DNA of 64,000 nt from Neurospora crassa OR74A (taxonomy: Eukaryota; Ascomycota; Sordariomycetes; Sordariales; Sordariaceae). Below are positions 24,790 to 36,293 of the stretch, piece after piece. How positions within the stretch are numbered: position 1 is the first letter of the stretch; the number at the start of each line of letters is the position of its first letter. A program made the position numbers and the translations under genes. The notes beneath the pieces were generated by a model, which did not search any database, had not been told where the DNA came from, and saw nothing but the letters and a program-made list of their open reading frames with translations. The stretch is from NCBI RefSeq assembly GCF_000182925.2, contig NC_026503.1, positions 3,534,001-3,598,000 of the forward strand. Direction: 5' to 3'.

Positions 24790-25880
24790 CTACCTAAATA
24801 TAATATCCGTCTCTCTATACTCAACTAGTTCGTTAGTATATAATTCGCTATACTCTTTATTAATATTATTAAGTCGATCTATTACTAGCTTTACGTTCTT
24901 AAAATAGCTACGGATTTATTATATTCTATACCCTACATTCTATACCAATCGTTTAAGAAACGTAGCAAAATCGTCGTCTAACATCTTATTACCGCCTTCA
25001 TTACAATATACCCTCTTAAATTACTGCTTAAAATTGCTAAAGTATACTTTAATAGAATTAAATTCGGGAGAGTATAGTAGTAAATACTATAATAGAACCC
25101 CCTTCTAATTATATATATACTAGAGTTCGGTACGGAGGTACTAACTAGCATTATTTATTACTAAAATACTATTATAACCAGGAAATAGATTTATTTTAAA
25201 GAATAAATATTTTACTATTTAATTCTAAACCCCGGCTAAGTCCGTTGTACCTCTAAATATTAATATATCGAATAGCCTATCTATTATAATAATTAGAAAG
25301 AAGTAATACCGTATACTATATATAAATTTGCTTAATACTATTGTAATAACGCTGTAAGGTGCCCAACTAGTACAATAAGCGCCGTCCTTTCGGTTTATAC
25401 TAGACTTATTATAAAATACGAATATTTCTATAATAAATAAAGAGATTTTTAATATCCATTCGGCTACTAATATAGGGGATTGTTATAATGCCTTTATATA
25501 GAGTCGCTTCTTCTTCTACTTCTCCTATCGAAGGTACCGCCGTACGGTCTCGGTCGAAATATATACGTTATATTCGTTAATTAGAAAGGTATAGATCTCA
25601 TCGAAATATAAATCGGGTTTTAATATAAGGAGGTTCATAACTTCCTTTATAATATTAATTATAGTTAATAAAGTATAGGGAGTAATATAGTATACGTTAT
25701 ACTTTAAGCGCCTATATAGGAAGCTTTCTAATATTCTAAGAAGTTCGCGACGGTAAAAATATTTTACTAATATCCGATAAAATACATTTATATTTCTATA
25801 CACTCCTTATACTTATACTAATAATTTTAGCAACGTTATTGGGATGCTCGTTATTTATTAGTATTATTATTATTAATACC
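24790..25880 (-). pseudogene. Decayed IS630/Tc1-mariner-type transposase (DDE endonuclease)
   Basis: A 92-codon open block at 25525-25803 ends with KPDLYFDEIYTFLINEYNVY and STETVRRYLR, matching the second helix-turn-helix of fungal IS630-like transposases (family form RPDLYLDEI...FNIxVSxSTISRALRR). Further along, other blocks read FPGYNSILVINNAS, which aligns with the catalytic strand FPGPRSVLVMDNASIH (second Asp). GVLLQYLLLYSPEFNSIK aligns with GVLLEYLPPYSPDFNPIE (third acidic residue). A C-terminal FATFLKRLV and SYFKN piece fits the family tail. Substitutions such as D to N and E to K at the catalytic positions are the transitions expected of RIP. Several stops interrupt the frame. This is the enzyme that would have cut the 70-bp ends. 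Confidence 0.8.
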
Positions 25881-26069
25881 TTCTAGTAAGTATTAGGGTA
25901 GCGCACTATATCGATAATAGTTCAAAAGATAATGTAAATATTAAAATAGATAATTGTACGACGTAGAGTATTAAAATATCGACTTTTTGCACCAGTTTTG
26001 GCCAGATTTCGATGTTAAACGATTGAGTTGAGTTGTGTAAAGCGATGTCAAATGGCCAGATTTGTCAAA

Positions 26070-26138
26070 TGCGGTGTGTGTGTGTGTGTACGCACATACA
26101 CCTCTTGCCAAGACTGCACAGGCGATTGAGTGTGGGAA
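26070..26138 (-). repeat. Right terminal inverted repeat
   Basis: 69 bp, inverted copy of 21800-21870. The inner edge is TGCGGTG followed by a TG tract, and the outer edge is GATTGAGTGTGGGAA. Its palindromic core has two A-for-G differences from the left copy. Confidence 0.9.
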
Positions 26139-27734
26139 AGGCAGAAGGAGCATCACCGTAGCAATACATACCACCATGCGGCACGGGAACGGTTGGATAT
26201 TGCCCCAACCATCAACAGTCTGTGAGTCGTGCCAGTCAGTTTTTCTCGCATCCTAAAGTGATCAGCAGTCAAAGCTTTTCTTAGCTCCTCCAAATGCTTC
26301 GGGGCCTCATCTCGTTCATGTACAATTTGCATGATATACAGGTAGCTTACCATCTTCTTCTTGTGTGATTCTTTACAATATCTTGTAGATTTGGTGTCAG
26401 AGGAACATGCAGCAAGGAATCGACTTGCCTCATCAAGGCCCACTCTGTTCTACCGCCGTCCATCATCATCATCTTTTTTCGGCTTGGCAACCAAAACCAA
26501 GGCACCACTGAGAGAAGGCGGACCGTTCGATACATCTCACACTGGCCGGGGACCATTCTATGTGGATCCTTGCCGACGATATAGCGTAGCGGACCATGAA
26601 GGAGGCAGGAAGGCCGCGGGCTAACCCAGTGACTTGAACTGTGAAGGAGGGAAGATTTTCTGATGTGATGAATGCCCTAACATCGGGTACCTTGAGATTA
26701 GCACTCCGTATACTTTCAGTAACGCTCAAACTGTACAATTTAATACTAGTGTACACTGGTTTGTCCGTTAGCGTGGGACTACTTGCAGGTTCGAATAGGG
26801 GAGAAATGTGTGATGTAGAGCATATGATTGGTCCAAAATTAATGAAAAAACGTAGAGAGAGAGCTTCAAAGAGCCTGAGCCTTCTCAGTAGTATCCCGGA
26901 CACGATGCCCAAAAAGGAAACAGTTCCAGCGTTTTTTCAGGACTTGCAATCGTCAAAGTCCACCGAACCAGACTTCGGAAAAATGTCTATCGAAGTGCCA
27001 CACCAACAATCATATCAGGGTTGGAATGTACCATCTATGAACTACACAGCTTCTATAATGGGGGCCATGGCAATACTTCGACGGTTCACTAACAGACACT
27101 ACACTACGTAAAAGTGTAGGTACGTACCTTTGTCCGTTTCCTCGCCCTATGGTGCACATCTACCGGTGGCACACCCTCGAAAGCTACCGTGCTCTAGTGC
27201 AACTGTACTCCATCAAGAGTCCATGTCCATCAGTGCCATCCCACCAGTTGAAATTCACCACTTACATGTCTGTGGGGTTGGCAGCTTCGTTGTTCCAGCC
27301 TGGTATGCCAGAACCCGTTCTCCAAGTACCCCCCTTACCCTTGCCTGCAGGCATGCTTGATGCGTGCGTTTTTGTTTCCCCATGGATTCGGACGAAGCTC
27401 CAACTCTCATTGCCCATGGACCATGCGGGGGACGCTCGTTGTGTTGATCCTGGCAAAGGTCGATAGATGTGATCACCTCCCTGATGGGTCTCTGTCAGTC
27501 TGTCGGTCTGTCTGACTGTTCGGCCGTGGCAAGGAGGAGTGATATAAGTAGGAGCTCTCCCGCCACTGACATCCGAGATATTGCTTTGTGTGTTCTCTGT
27601 ATCCCTAACCAGATATCCATATTCTGGGATAGAATATTGTCACACATTCTCCCTGTCTATTTATTTGATACCCCAAAATCACAGATTGTGTGTATTCCTT
27701 CAGTTGGAACATATACACCAGACAACACAATACC
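26139..27734. promoter_or_regulatory. Upstream region of cat-3, flanking the transposon
   Basis: 1.6 kb between the transposon end and the catalase ATG. No gene is supported; frames such as 26641-27111 lack recognisable character. A possible TATA-like GATATAAG lies at 27541-27548, about 190 bases before the ATG. The catalase promoter must lie here. Confidence 0.5.
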
Positions 27735-30022
27735 ATGCGTGTCAACGCTCTTCTACCGTTGAGCGGCCTTATTGGCACTGCTCTAGCGGCATGCCCCTTT
27801 GCCGACCCTTCTGCTCTTGGTCGCCGTGCCGAGGGCGGTGAGGTTGACGCCCGTCAGAGGTTGAAGGAGGTTGAGGTTGACGACAACGGCCAATTCATGA
27901 CAACAGATTTCGGCGGCAACATTGAGGAACAGTTCAGTCTGAAGGCTGGTGGCCGGGGCTCGACATTGCTTGAGGACTTCATCTTCCGTCAGAAGCTCCA
28001 GCACTTCGACCATGAGCGCGTATGTCTTCCCTGCCATGGCCCAATTAGCATCAAGAATCCTAGCTAACGAAAGTTTGATACCAGATTCCCGAGAGAGTCG
28101 TTCATGCCCGTGGTGCCGGTGCCCACGGTATCTTCACCAGTTATGGCGACTGGTCCAACATCACCGCCGCCTCCTTCCTGGGCGCCAAGGACAAGCAAAC
28201 ACCGGTCTTCGTCCGCTTCTCTACCGTTGCCGGTTCCAGGGGTTCCGCCGACACTGCCCGTGATGTTCACGGCTTCGCCACGAGATTGTATGTTGACCAC
28301 GTAACAACCCTTCCCTTCACCTCTTCAGCAGGGCGTTAACTTGACTCCAGCTATACCGACGAGGGCAACTTTGATATCGTCGGCAACAACATTCCCGTCT
28401 TTTTCATCCAGGATGCCATCCGCTTCCCCGACCTTATTCACTCCGTCAAGCCTAGCCCCGACAATGAGGTTCCCCAAGCCGCCACCGCCCACGACTCCGC
28501 TTGGGACTTCTTCAGCTCCCAGCCCTCCGCTCTCCACACCCTCTTCTGGGCCATGTCTGGCAACGGTATTCCCCGCAGCTACCGTCATATGGATGGTTTC
28601 GGTATCCATACCTTCCGTCTGGTGACCGAGGACGGCAAGTCCAAGCTCGTCAAGTGGCATTGGAAGACGAAACAGGGAAAGGCCGCTCTCGTCTGGGAGG
28701 AGGCTCAAGTCCTCGCCGGCAAGAACGCCGACTTCCACCGTCAGGATCTCTGGGACGCTATCGAGTCCGGAAACGCCCCTTCATGGGAGCTCGCCGTTCA
28801 GCTTATTGACGAGGACAAGGCCCAGGCTTACGGCTTCGACCTTCTTGATCCCACCAAGTTCCTTCCCGAGGAGTTCGCCCCTCTCCAGGTTCTCGGTGAG
28901 ATGACCCTCAACCGCAACCCTATGAACTACTTCGCCGAGACCGAGCAGATCTCCTTCCAGCCCGGCCACATTGTTCGCGGCGTCGACTTCACCGAGGATC
29001 CCCTGCTGCAGGGTCGTCTCTACAGCTACCTCGACACCCAGCTCAACCGCCACAGGGGCCCCAACTTTGAGCAGCTCCCCATCAACCGCCCTGTCTCTGG
29101 CGTCCACAACAACCACCGCGACGGTCAAGGCCAGGCTTGGATCCACAAGAACATCCACCACTACAGCCCGTCTTACCTCAACAAGGGCTACCCTGCCCAG
29201 GCCAACCAGACCGTCGGCCGCGGCTTCTTCACTACCCCCGGCCGCACCGCGTCTGGCGTCCTGAACCGCGAGCTCAGCGCCACCTTTGACGACCACTACA
29301 CCCAGCCCCGGCTCTTCTTCAACTCGCTCACCCCCGTCGAGCAGCAGTTCGTCATCAACGCGATCCGCTTCGAGGCCAGCCACGTCACCAACGAGCAGGT
29401 CAAGAAGAACGTTCTCGAGCAGCTTAACAAGATCTCCAACGACGTGGCCAAGCGCGTGGCCGTTGCGCTCGGCCTCGAGGCGCCCCAGCCCGACCCGACC
29501 TACTACCACAACAATGTCACCCGCGGCGTTTCCATCTTCAACGAGAGCCTCCCCACCATCGCCACCCTCCGCGTCGGCGTCCTCTCCACCACCAAGGGCG
29601 GCTCCCTCGACAAGGCCAAGGCCCTCAAGGAGCAGCTCGAGAAGGACGGCCTCAAGGTCACCGTCATCGCCGAGTACCTTGCCAGCGGTGTCGACCAGAC
29701 CTACTCCGCTGCCGACGCCACCGCCTTCGATGCCGTTGTCGTGGCCGAGGGCGCTGAGCGCGTCTTCAGCGGCAAGGGCGCCATGAGCCCTCTTTTCCCT
29801 GCTGGCCGTCCTAGCCAGATTCTTACTGATGGTTACCGCTGGGGTAAGCCCGTTGCTGCCGTCGGCAGCGCCAAGAAGGCGCTCCAGAGCATCGGGGTAG
29901 AGGAGAAGGAGGCCGGTGTTTATGCCGGTGCTCAGGACGAGGTTATCAAGGGCGTCGAGGAGGGCCTCAAGGTGTTCAAGTTCCTTGAGCGTTTCGCCGT
30001 TGATGGCGATGATGAGGAGTAA
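27735..30022 (+). CDS. cat-3: Large-subunit secreted catalase, CAT-3
   Basis: Three exons, 27735-28019, 28085-28287 and 28351-30022, encode 719 residues. A signal peptide ([18 protein letters not shown]) precedes a propeptide ending near [21 protein letters not shown] carries the catalytic His102, and [11 protein letters not shown] the distal-pocket Asn near 175. The proximal haem ligand is Tyr389 in RLYSYLDTQ. The catalase core is followed from about residue 570 by a flavodoxin-like C-terminal domain ([20 protein letters not shown]), which defines large-subunit catalases. The enzyme forms tetramers that decompose hydrogen peroxide in the periplasm or outside the cell. Length and features match N. 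crassa CAT-3. The 65- and 63-nt introns have standard sites. A 466-codon frame on the other strand is a codon-bias shadow. Confidence 0.97.
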
Positions 30023-31204
30023 GTAGATTTGATAACAATGGGATGACCAAAGCGAGGGGGGAAGGGTAATGCTTAACGAGCTGATGATGAGAATTTGATG
30101 ATTTGTCCGTTTTGGAAAACGAACAAGCGATCCATGGGGTGGTTGAGCTTTGGATTCAAGGGGGTTAAACTTTTTGTACATATCTTTACCTACCAGTACT
30201 TAATCTGAAAGAAAAAAAATGGGTACGAGATGCCAGAAATCCGAATCTTTGTTATTTGATGAGTTCGAAGAAGTAACGGCAACAATGCACCAACATGATG
30301 CGTCGCAGGAACTATGGGTCACGTGGATGGCTGCAGAATGGGTTGTCAAGTGGTTCTTTCCGTCCTTGCCCCATCGAACCATTGGCTTGGGAATGGTTGT
30401 TGTTTTGATGAAGTCTCGTGATGTTCAGGTCATGGTGTCGTGGTGGTATTGTGTGTGTTGCTTCGGTTGCATGTCGCCAGCCCGTGTCGTCCATGCTCAG
30501 TAAAGGTGCGGACAGCGTCAGCTGAAGATCGCCGGTTGCACAACCAAAAAAAGAGAGACCAAGAAGTGTGTTACTGCAGTCTCGTAATACCCGCCCTGGC
30601 CGTATGATCTCGATATTATGTTTTGGTGTTGAGAAGATCAAGCACGCAGCTGAAGGAATAAATTAATGCAAGGTATCTACTTACCCGACAGTACCTACAG
30701 CTGTTGCCGCCGGCACTAAACACGCCGCTGGGGCACCGCTTTGGGTCCACGTGTGCTGGGCTTATGTACATAGTAGGCGGAGCCCTCTGCATGTCTCCCG
30801 CTGCAACCGCGCCTATGGCCGATGACGTTAGCAGTCCCCTATCGCAGCAGCCTGGAGATAAGGCTAAGTCCATGCGACAACGGGCAGCAGCCATCAAGGT
30901 GCAGCTGACACCCACCTAATTCAACACCCATCACCTATCCCGTCCATCGCCATCCATCCCGACGTGTGCGCGCGCTTTCATCCCGTGTCGTCCGACGCAT
31001 GACGATTTGATCCTATTATCCCCGCGATTCTCCACCATCAAACCGTCGAATCAGACACATCAAACGGCGAACGGAATCAAGGCAGCCGACACCGGAAGTG
31101 GGTTGGATTGCGGAGGACGGTCAAGGCGATTCACGACTCGTGAACGCCAGTTGCACTCTTTTTAAGACGGACTTTCGACATTACAAGGACGCCGGCAGCA
31201 TTGC
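30023..31204. other. Intergenic: cat-3 3' UTR and transporter promoter
   Basis: About 1.2 kb. No gene is supported. The half next to the transporter is C-rich and looks like a leader. Confidence 0.5.
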
Positions 31205-32842
31205 ATGTCGGCAGATCAGCCCAGTATTAGACTTGGTCCCATACCAACAAGTTCCAGCGGAGATTCCAGACATCTCCAAGGGTCAACGACAGCTACCCGT
31301 GACAACGGACCACCAACTATCATGGATCGACTAAAGAACTTCCTGACGCCGGTGAAGGCAACAGACGAGGAGTATGAGCCGCTGGCAGACGACTCCTCAT
31401 TGACACTCGAGGAGGAAGGAGAGACATACGAAGACCAGGCGCCTTTCTCATGGATGGAATACGCCATCTTCGTCTTGATCGGCGTCGCCATGCTCTGGGC
31501 ATGGTATGTCCACGATACCCACTCGCCTCACTTATCCTGCTAACCACCCACTCATTGTCACTACAGGAACATGTTCCTCGCTGCTGCTCCCTACTTTCAA
31601 ACCCGGTTCGAATCCAACGAATGGATCCTCGCCAACTCCCAATCCGCTATCCTCTCCGTCTCGACAACCGCCAACCTCTTGGCTCTGCTCGTCTTGATGA
31701 ACATCCAGTCCTCAGCCAACTATCCTTTGCGTATCAAGGCCTCTCTGATCGTCACCATTGCCGTCTTCGGTCTCTTGACCATCTCGACTGTCGCCTTCCG
31801 CAATGTCTCCGCGGCCACCTACCTCGTCTTCCTGCTGCTCATGGTCGGCGCCTCCGCCTGGGCCTCCGGCATGTTGCAAAACGGCGCCTTCGCCTTCGCC
31901 GCCAGCTTCGGTCGACCAGAGTACACCCAAGCCATCATGGCCGGCCAGGGCGTGGCCGGGATTCTGCCCCCACTAGCACAAATGATCTCCTACCTCGCGG
32001 TGCCTCAGCCCGGCGAGTCTAACCCTCCCTCCAACTCAACACCTGCCGCCACCACTACTCTCGACAGCACCCCAGAAGCGGCCCCCAGCACCTCGGCCTT
32101 CATCTACTTTCTCACCGCCGTGCTAGTCTCCCTTGCCACCCTCATCGCCTTCTACCCCCTCGTCAAGCGCCACAACGCGCTCGTCGAATCCCGCCTCATG
32201 CTCGACGAAGACACCCAACAACAAATCCTCTCGCAGTCCATCACCTCCCTCGAGGAAGCCGAGCGGCTTCGCCGACACTACGTCAGCCCTTCCACCCTTT
32301 TCCGCAAGCTCAATTTGATCGCCGTCTCTGTCTTTTTGTGTTTTGTCATAGCCATGTTCTTTCCCGTTTTCACAGCCAAAATCCTGTCCGTCCACAATGA
32401 CTCTGTCATCTCCCCTGGTCCGGGGGAAAAAGAAGCGTCGTCTATATTTGCCCCCGGAGCCTTCATCCCTCTCGGCTTCTTCTTCTGGAACCTCGGCGAC
32501 TTGCTCGGTCGCGTATCCCCCATGTTCCTCCCCTTTTCACTGCGGGATCGCCCCGTGGCCTTGTTCGCGGTGGCGGTCGCGAGACTGGTCTTCTTGCCCA
32601 TGTACTTGCTTTGCAACATCCGTGGCCAGGGAGCGGTGGTGGATAGCGATCTGTTTTATTTGTTGGTGGTGCAGTTGCCCTTTGGCTTGACGAATGGGTG
32701 GTTGTGTACGAGCAGCATGATGGCTGCCGGGGAGTGTGTGGATGAGGGCGAGAGGGAGGCGGCGGGCGGCTTTATGAGTATGTGTCTTGTAGGTGGATTG
32801 TCGGTGGGGAGTTTGGCTAGTTTTAGCGTTGCTGGCATCTGA
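31205..32842 (+). CDS. Equilibrative nucleoside transporter (ENT family)
   Basis: Two exons, 31205-31503 and 31567-32842, split by a 63-nt intron (GTATGT...CTACAG), encode 524 residues. A hydrophilic, acidic N-terminus is followed by about eleven membrane segments, starting with FSWMEYAIFVLIGVAMLWAW. Family signatures include NMFLAAAPYF after TM1, ASGMLQNGAFAFAASFG with the GxxxGxA helix, and FFFWNLGDLLGRVSP in the C-terminal half. A large hydrophilic loop (about 280-345) lies between the halves, as usual in ENTs. The yeast relative Fun26 moves nucleosides across the vacuolar membrane; location here is inferred only. Translation could also start at the in-frame ATG at 31322, which would remove 39 residues. 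The gene converges on mdm34. Confidence 0.9.
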
Positions 32843-33852
32843 TGTCGTTGATGTTGGTGTGATTCCTCTTTTCCTTTTTTATTTTATTTTTGATTTGATT
32901 TTATTAATCTCCGATTTCGTTTTCTTTTTGAGGATCGAAATGTTGGATATGAAGTAGGATGGAGCGGATGGACCGCTTGCATGCACATTGTGATTTGTGT
33001 TAGCGAACTGGGAAGGTTAGAGGCGTTTTGGTCTTGGATCGTGTTAGCGAAGGTCTTGCTAGACTAGAAAGATCAAACCTGTAATGAACTCGTGGCATTT
33101 AGAAGATATATACCCAATTACAACATAAAGTAGAATGTCAGTAAATTTCCAATAACCAAGACATGCTATCGCCACAGATATCATGTAGTTGGAAATTTGA
33201 ACAACGTTGACATGATGCAGGTTCATATGGATGTTCCATAGTAGTACAACGGAGTGAGGAGTCGCATAATAACCCTGGGGTATTGTAAACTTATCCTTCC
33301 CATACCGTCACATCATCTTCCTCCGCCCTTCTTCGTCTGCTTGTCTGTCCGTTCGCCTGGCTGTGGCGGTCCATCCCTCATGGTGTATCTTAAAAAAAGA
33401 ACAAAAAACTTTTTTTCCCCCCCCCTCTGCCCTTCGCTCTTTACTGTCATCATCTCTTCCTCTTCTCCCTTCTCTAGAAGTACACTATGTACTGCTCTCC
33501 AAGAAAACAGAAAAGAAAGAACCCAAACAACCCCCTTTTTCTATGTGATGTTCGTTCTTTTTGTAGGCCCATCACCAACCCACAAACCAATGATATCAAT
33601 CCATGGAAACAAAAGCCAAATGTGCCACCGCCGTCAGAAAAGCGTTGAAAATCAAAGAGTAAACGATCATGGGGTTCCGGTTCGTGACTGCACCCCTCCG
33701 AAACGCCGTTGGAAAATCATATCAAAGAAAGAGTTAGAGCCCGCTTGCCTAAGAAAACCAAGAAAGGAGGAGCGGAAAAAACTGTACGGCAAAATGTGAT
33801 CGGCACATGGAAGAGCGTAACACGCCCGCAATATGACAGTCCCCAGGCTCAT
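32843..33852. other. Convergent intergenic region between transporter and mdm34
   Basis: 1 kb holding two 3' UTRs. It is T-rich near 32870-32930 and has a mixed T/C run near 33410-33425. No gene is supported. Confidence 0.5.
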
Positions 33853-34030
33853 CTATCTTGGTTCATAAGCCGGTGGAGGAATGTCATGCTGGTGGCTGTC
33901 CTCCCAAAAAGCAGGATTGCGGTTCTTCTCGTCGTACACACGGCGGGCAATCTCACCCGCAATTTTGGTGATCCAAGCTTGCTCAAGAATCACCGAGGAC
34001 ATATCTGGCTGCGGACCAGCACGTCCCCAC

Positions 34031-34127
<97 letters not shown>

Positions 34128-36293
34128 GCTGTTGCTGAAACTGCTGCTGCTGGCCTTTGGCATCTGCGTAGATCGACGCAGTGGATTCGGCCTTTTCGGA
34201 CACTCTGCTGGAATACGACGGCGGCATCTCCTGCGCCGACGTTTGTGGAGCTGGGCTGCTAGGGAACATGGAAGGCTGGCGAGTATACACATGTTCCTGG
34301 GAAGAGGTAGCCCGCGAGGGCTGGGCAGTCACGGGCACACTTGGGACAGCAGCACGCGGACCAGACGATTCAGAAGCCCTGGCAGATGTAGTAGCGTCTG
34401 TGGGAGGCCTGAACCTCACCTTGCTCTGGGATGCAGCCAGATCATCTTCTGGTACCTCCCGTATTGTTGTAGGAATGACAGGTTCAGACATGGGTGTACG
34501 AGTCGAAGCCTCAGTGTGGCTATCGCCAGCTTGGCTGCTGGTGCTACCGATCTCACTGACAGGCTCACTCACTGCCGTCTTGCTACGCAGGTTGACGACC
34601 CGCATCTTCTTCTTGCGGCCCGCCTTGGAATGCCTACCAGAGCCCAGAGACAAGCCCGTAGTGGCGGATCCCATACTCACCAAGGTCGGCCTGGACAGAG
34701 CGTGACCACTAGCCTGACTGCTGTTATCAGAGAAAGTATAAGTATGTACACTTCCCTGGTACGAAGACGTCCGGTGGAGGTTGGGCGTAGATGCCGGAGT
34801 AGCTGTGGCATCAGGCTTGTCAGACTGCCCAGCCCAAGCTCTGAACACTACCTCAAGAATGTTCGGTGTCAATAGAGATGAGGTACGGTGAGCACTGGCA
34901 AGGGCATCCATCTTTTCGAGGTTCTTTTGTGAGAACAACGATTGTGTCTCGGGACCCCCGTCAAGAGATAGTGACGAAATCTCGGCAGGATCCAGACGAT
35001 GGCCATGCGCATCCACAGCGTCAAGTGGTGGTGTTGCCAGCGGGTTTATCGCCGCATCACTTTCCTCCTTGGCTTCCTCGTCCTCCTTTGGAACCTGATC
35101 CGGGCACCACAGTTGAAGCGAGAGACGATGGATGATTGCTGGAAGTTCATCCATGATCAGGTCTCGCAACTTCATCTCGATGGTTTTTTGAAGGTAATCC
35201 CTAACGAACTGAATGGAGTCGAAGGTCGAAGAGACCTTGAGAGACTCGAGAGGGTCATTTCGAAAGACTATTGTGAGGCCCTTTTGCTTGGAGAAAACTA
35301 GGATGATGAAGGCCGACAGCTTGATCTCGGACAGGGTGATCTGAAGCGGTATTGTAAGCGATGACGATGCCGTCAGGGGTTCTGGTGACGTGAAGCTGGG
35401 TTTGGCGGATATGTACGTGTTTAGCGGGTTCGCCTATCAGTTGGTTTATTAGCATCACTCTTGTTAACCCTGGACAGTCTTGGTGTAGCGCAAAAGAGAC
35501 GTGCAGCACCTGGAGAGACCCCTGCTAGGCGATCTTCGGTAATTGGGGGCAATGCGCCAAGGATGCCAAGTAAAACCTCCAGCCTTTCGGGAATTTTCTC
35601 GCGGGTGGGTGCCCAAGCCAGCTGAAGCACGAACGAGAAAGCCGTCCTCAGAAGTCCTGTTGTATGGGTTTTGTAATCCACACATATACAGTGTATCACC
35701 AGTCTTGAGCTTCCCAGAGCGCTGAGCACTTGCCCACCAGCTCGCCCACTCCCTTGATCCGACGAAAAATCGTCATGATCCACGTCGGCTTGAAGAAAGC
35801 ATGTCCCATGTTCGGAGCACTAGCCACAGTGGAGCCATGTCGTCGGAGGTAGGTACTGGCAAAAGTTCGTAGCGCTCGCCCAATGGTTCCTCGGATATTC
35901 ATGTTACCGCACTGCGCACTGCGCAGTAGCTTTCTCGACGAATGGTGGGGGAGAGAAAAGGCAAAAGCAAAAACTCCCAATAAGGTGTGAGAGAGCCATT
36001 GACAAAAAATCCTGGAAAAGCCGTACCTGCACTCGTGTTGCCAAAGTCAAGAAGGCGTCGCCAGAATAGCACATTTTGAAAATGCCGCGGAACCTGTCCT
36101 CTGCCAAATCTCCTATTTCCAAAATCTCCAGGTCGGGCGGCACGGAGCCAAGGTTGAGTTCGGTCACGAAGATGTCATCGACAATGATCGGGGGCTTGGG
36201 CGACTTGTTCAAGGCTGTCGTGAGGAGGTCGCGTGCCCGTTCGTAGAAGCCGGCATCGGCCGTCAGCGGCGACCAGTTGAAGTTGAAGGCCAT
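33853..36293 (-). CDS. mdm34: ERMES subunit Mdm34 (mitochondrial distribution and morphology protein 34)
   Basis: Two exons on the minus strand, 36027-36293 and 33853-35433, encode 615 residues. The start [20 protein letters not shown] is the conserved Mdm34 N-terminus and opens the lipid-binding SMP domain (about residues 1-200, with [14 protein letters not shown] and [18 protein letters not shown]). Mdm34 sits in the mitochondrial outer membrane and joins Mmm1, Mdm10 and Mdm12 in the ER-mitochondria tether that moves phospholipids. The rest is low complexity, with a [14 protein letters not shown] patch conserved in the family and a conserved C-terminus near the end. A run of 36 glutamines lies before [12 protein letters not shown]. 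The single intron is 593 nt, long for this genome, but its sites (CAG|GTACGG and CTGATAG|GCG) join the family sequence exactly. Confidence 0.95.
34030..34137 (-). repeat. CAA trinucleotide repeat encoding 36 glutamines in mdm34
   Basis: Reads as TTG repeats on the plus strand. 33 of the 36 codons are CAA, with CAG only at the two edges. Four more glutamine codons lie just upstream, after one Phe codon. Confidence 0.95.

Larger units (their letters stand above)
21800..26138 (-). mobile_element. RIP-mutated two-gene DNA transposon with 70-bp terminal inverted repeats
   Basis: Inverted repeats of about 70 bp bound a 4.2 kb AT-rich core. Their outer sequence, CCCACACTCAATCGCCTGTG, is identical at both ends. 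Between about 21990 and 25975 the core is full of TpA and short of CpA on both strands, the pattern left by RIP in Neurospora-type fungi. Two decayed coding regions converge near 24.75 kb. The plus-strand one is unrecognised. The minus-strand one keeps IS630/Tc1-mariner transposase motifs (DDE_3 class in my recollection of the family). The transition-scarred reading frames mean it is inactive. The target duplication is not clear: TA dinucleotides at 21784-21785 and 26159-26160 are possible but need about 15-20 extra, poorly matched bases at each end. Confidence 0.85.

Noticed and set aside
21757-26174. Direct ACATACCA on both sides of the transposon as an 8-bp target duplication
   Set aside because: The copies lie about 35 bp outside the inverted repeats, and the sequence next to them is not inverted, so chance is more likely. 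An 8-bp duplication would also not fit an IS630-type transposase.
26785-26800. CAGGTTCGAATAG, resembling a tRNA B box
   Set aside because: No T-stem pairing and no A box at the right distance.
28781-30181. 466-codon open frame antisense to cat-3
   Set aside because: It lies opposite a highly codon-biased gene; the product is Val/Gly/Leu/Glu-rich low complexity, as expected from the reverse complement of C-ending codons.
33709-34875. 388-codon plus-strand frame with a poly-Leu run
   Set aside because: It is the antisense of the mdm34 CAA repeat (TTG reads as Leu). Mdm34 on the minus strand is certain.
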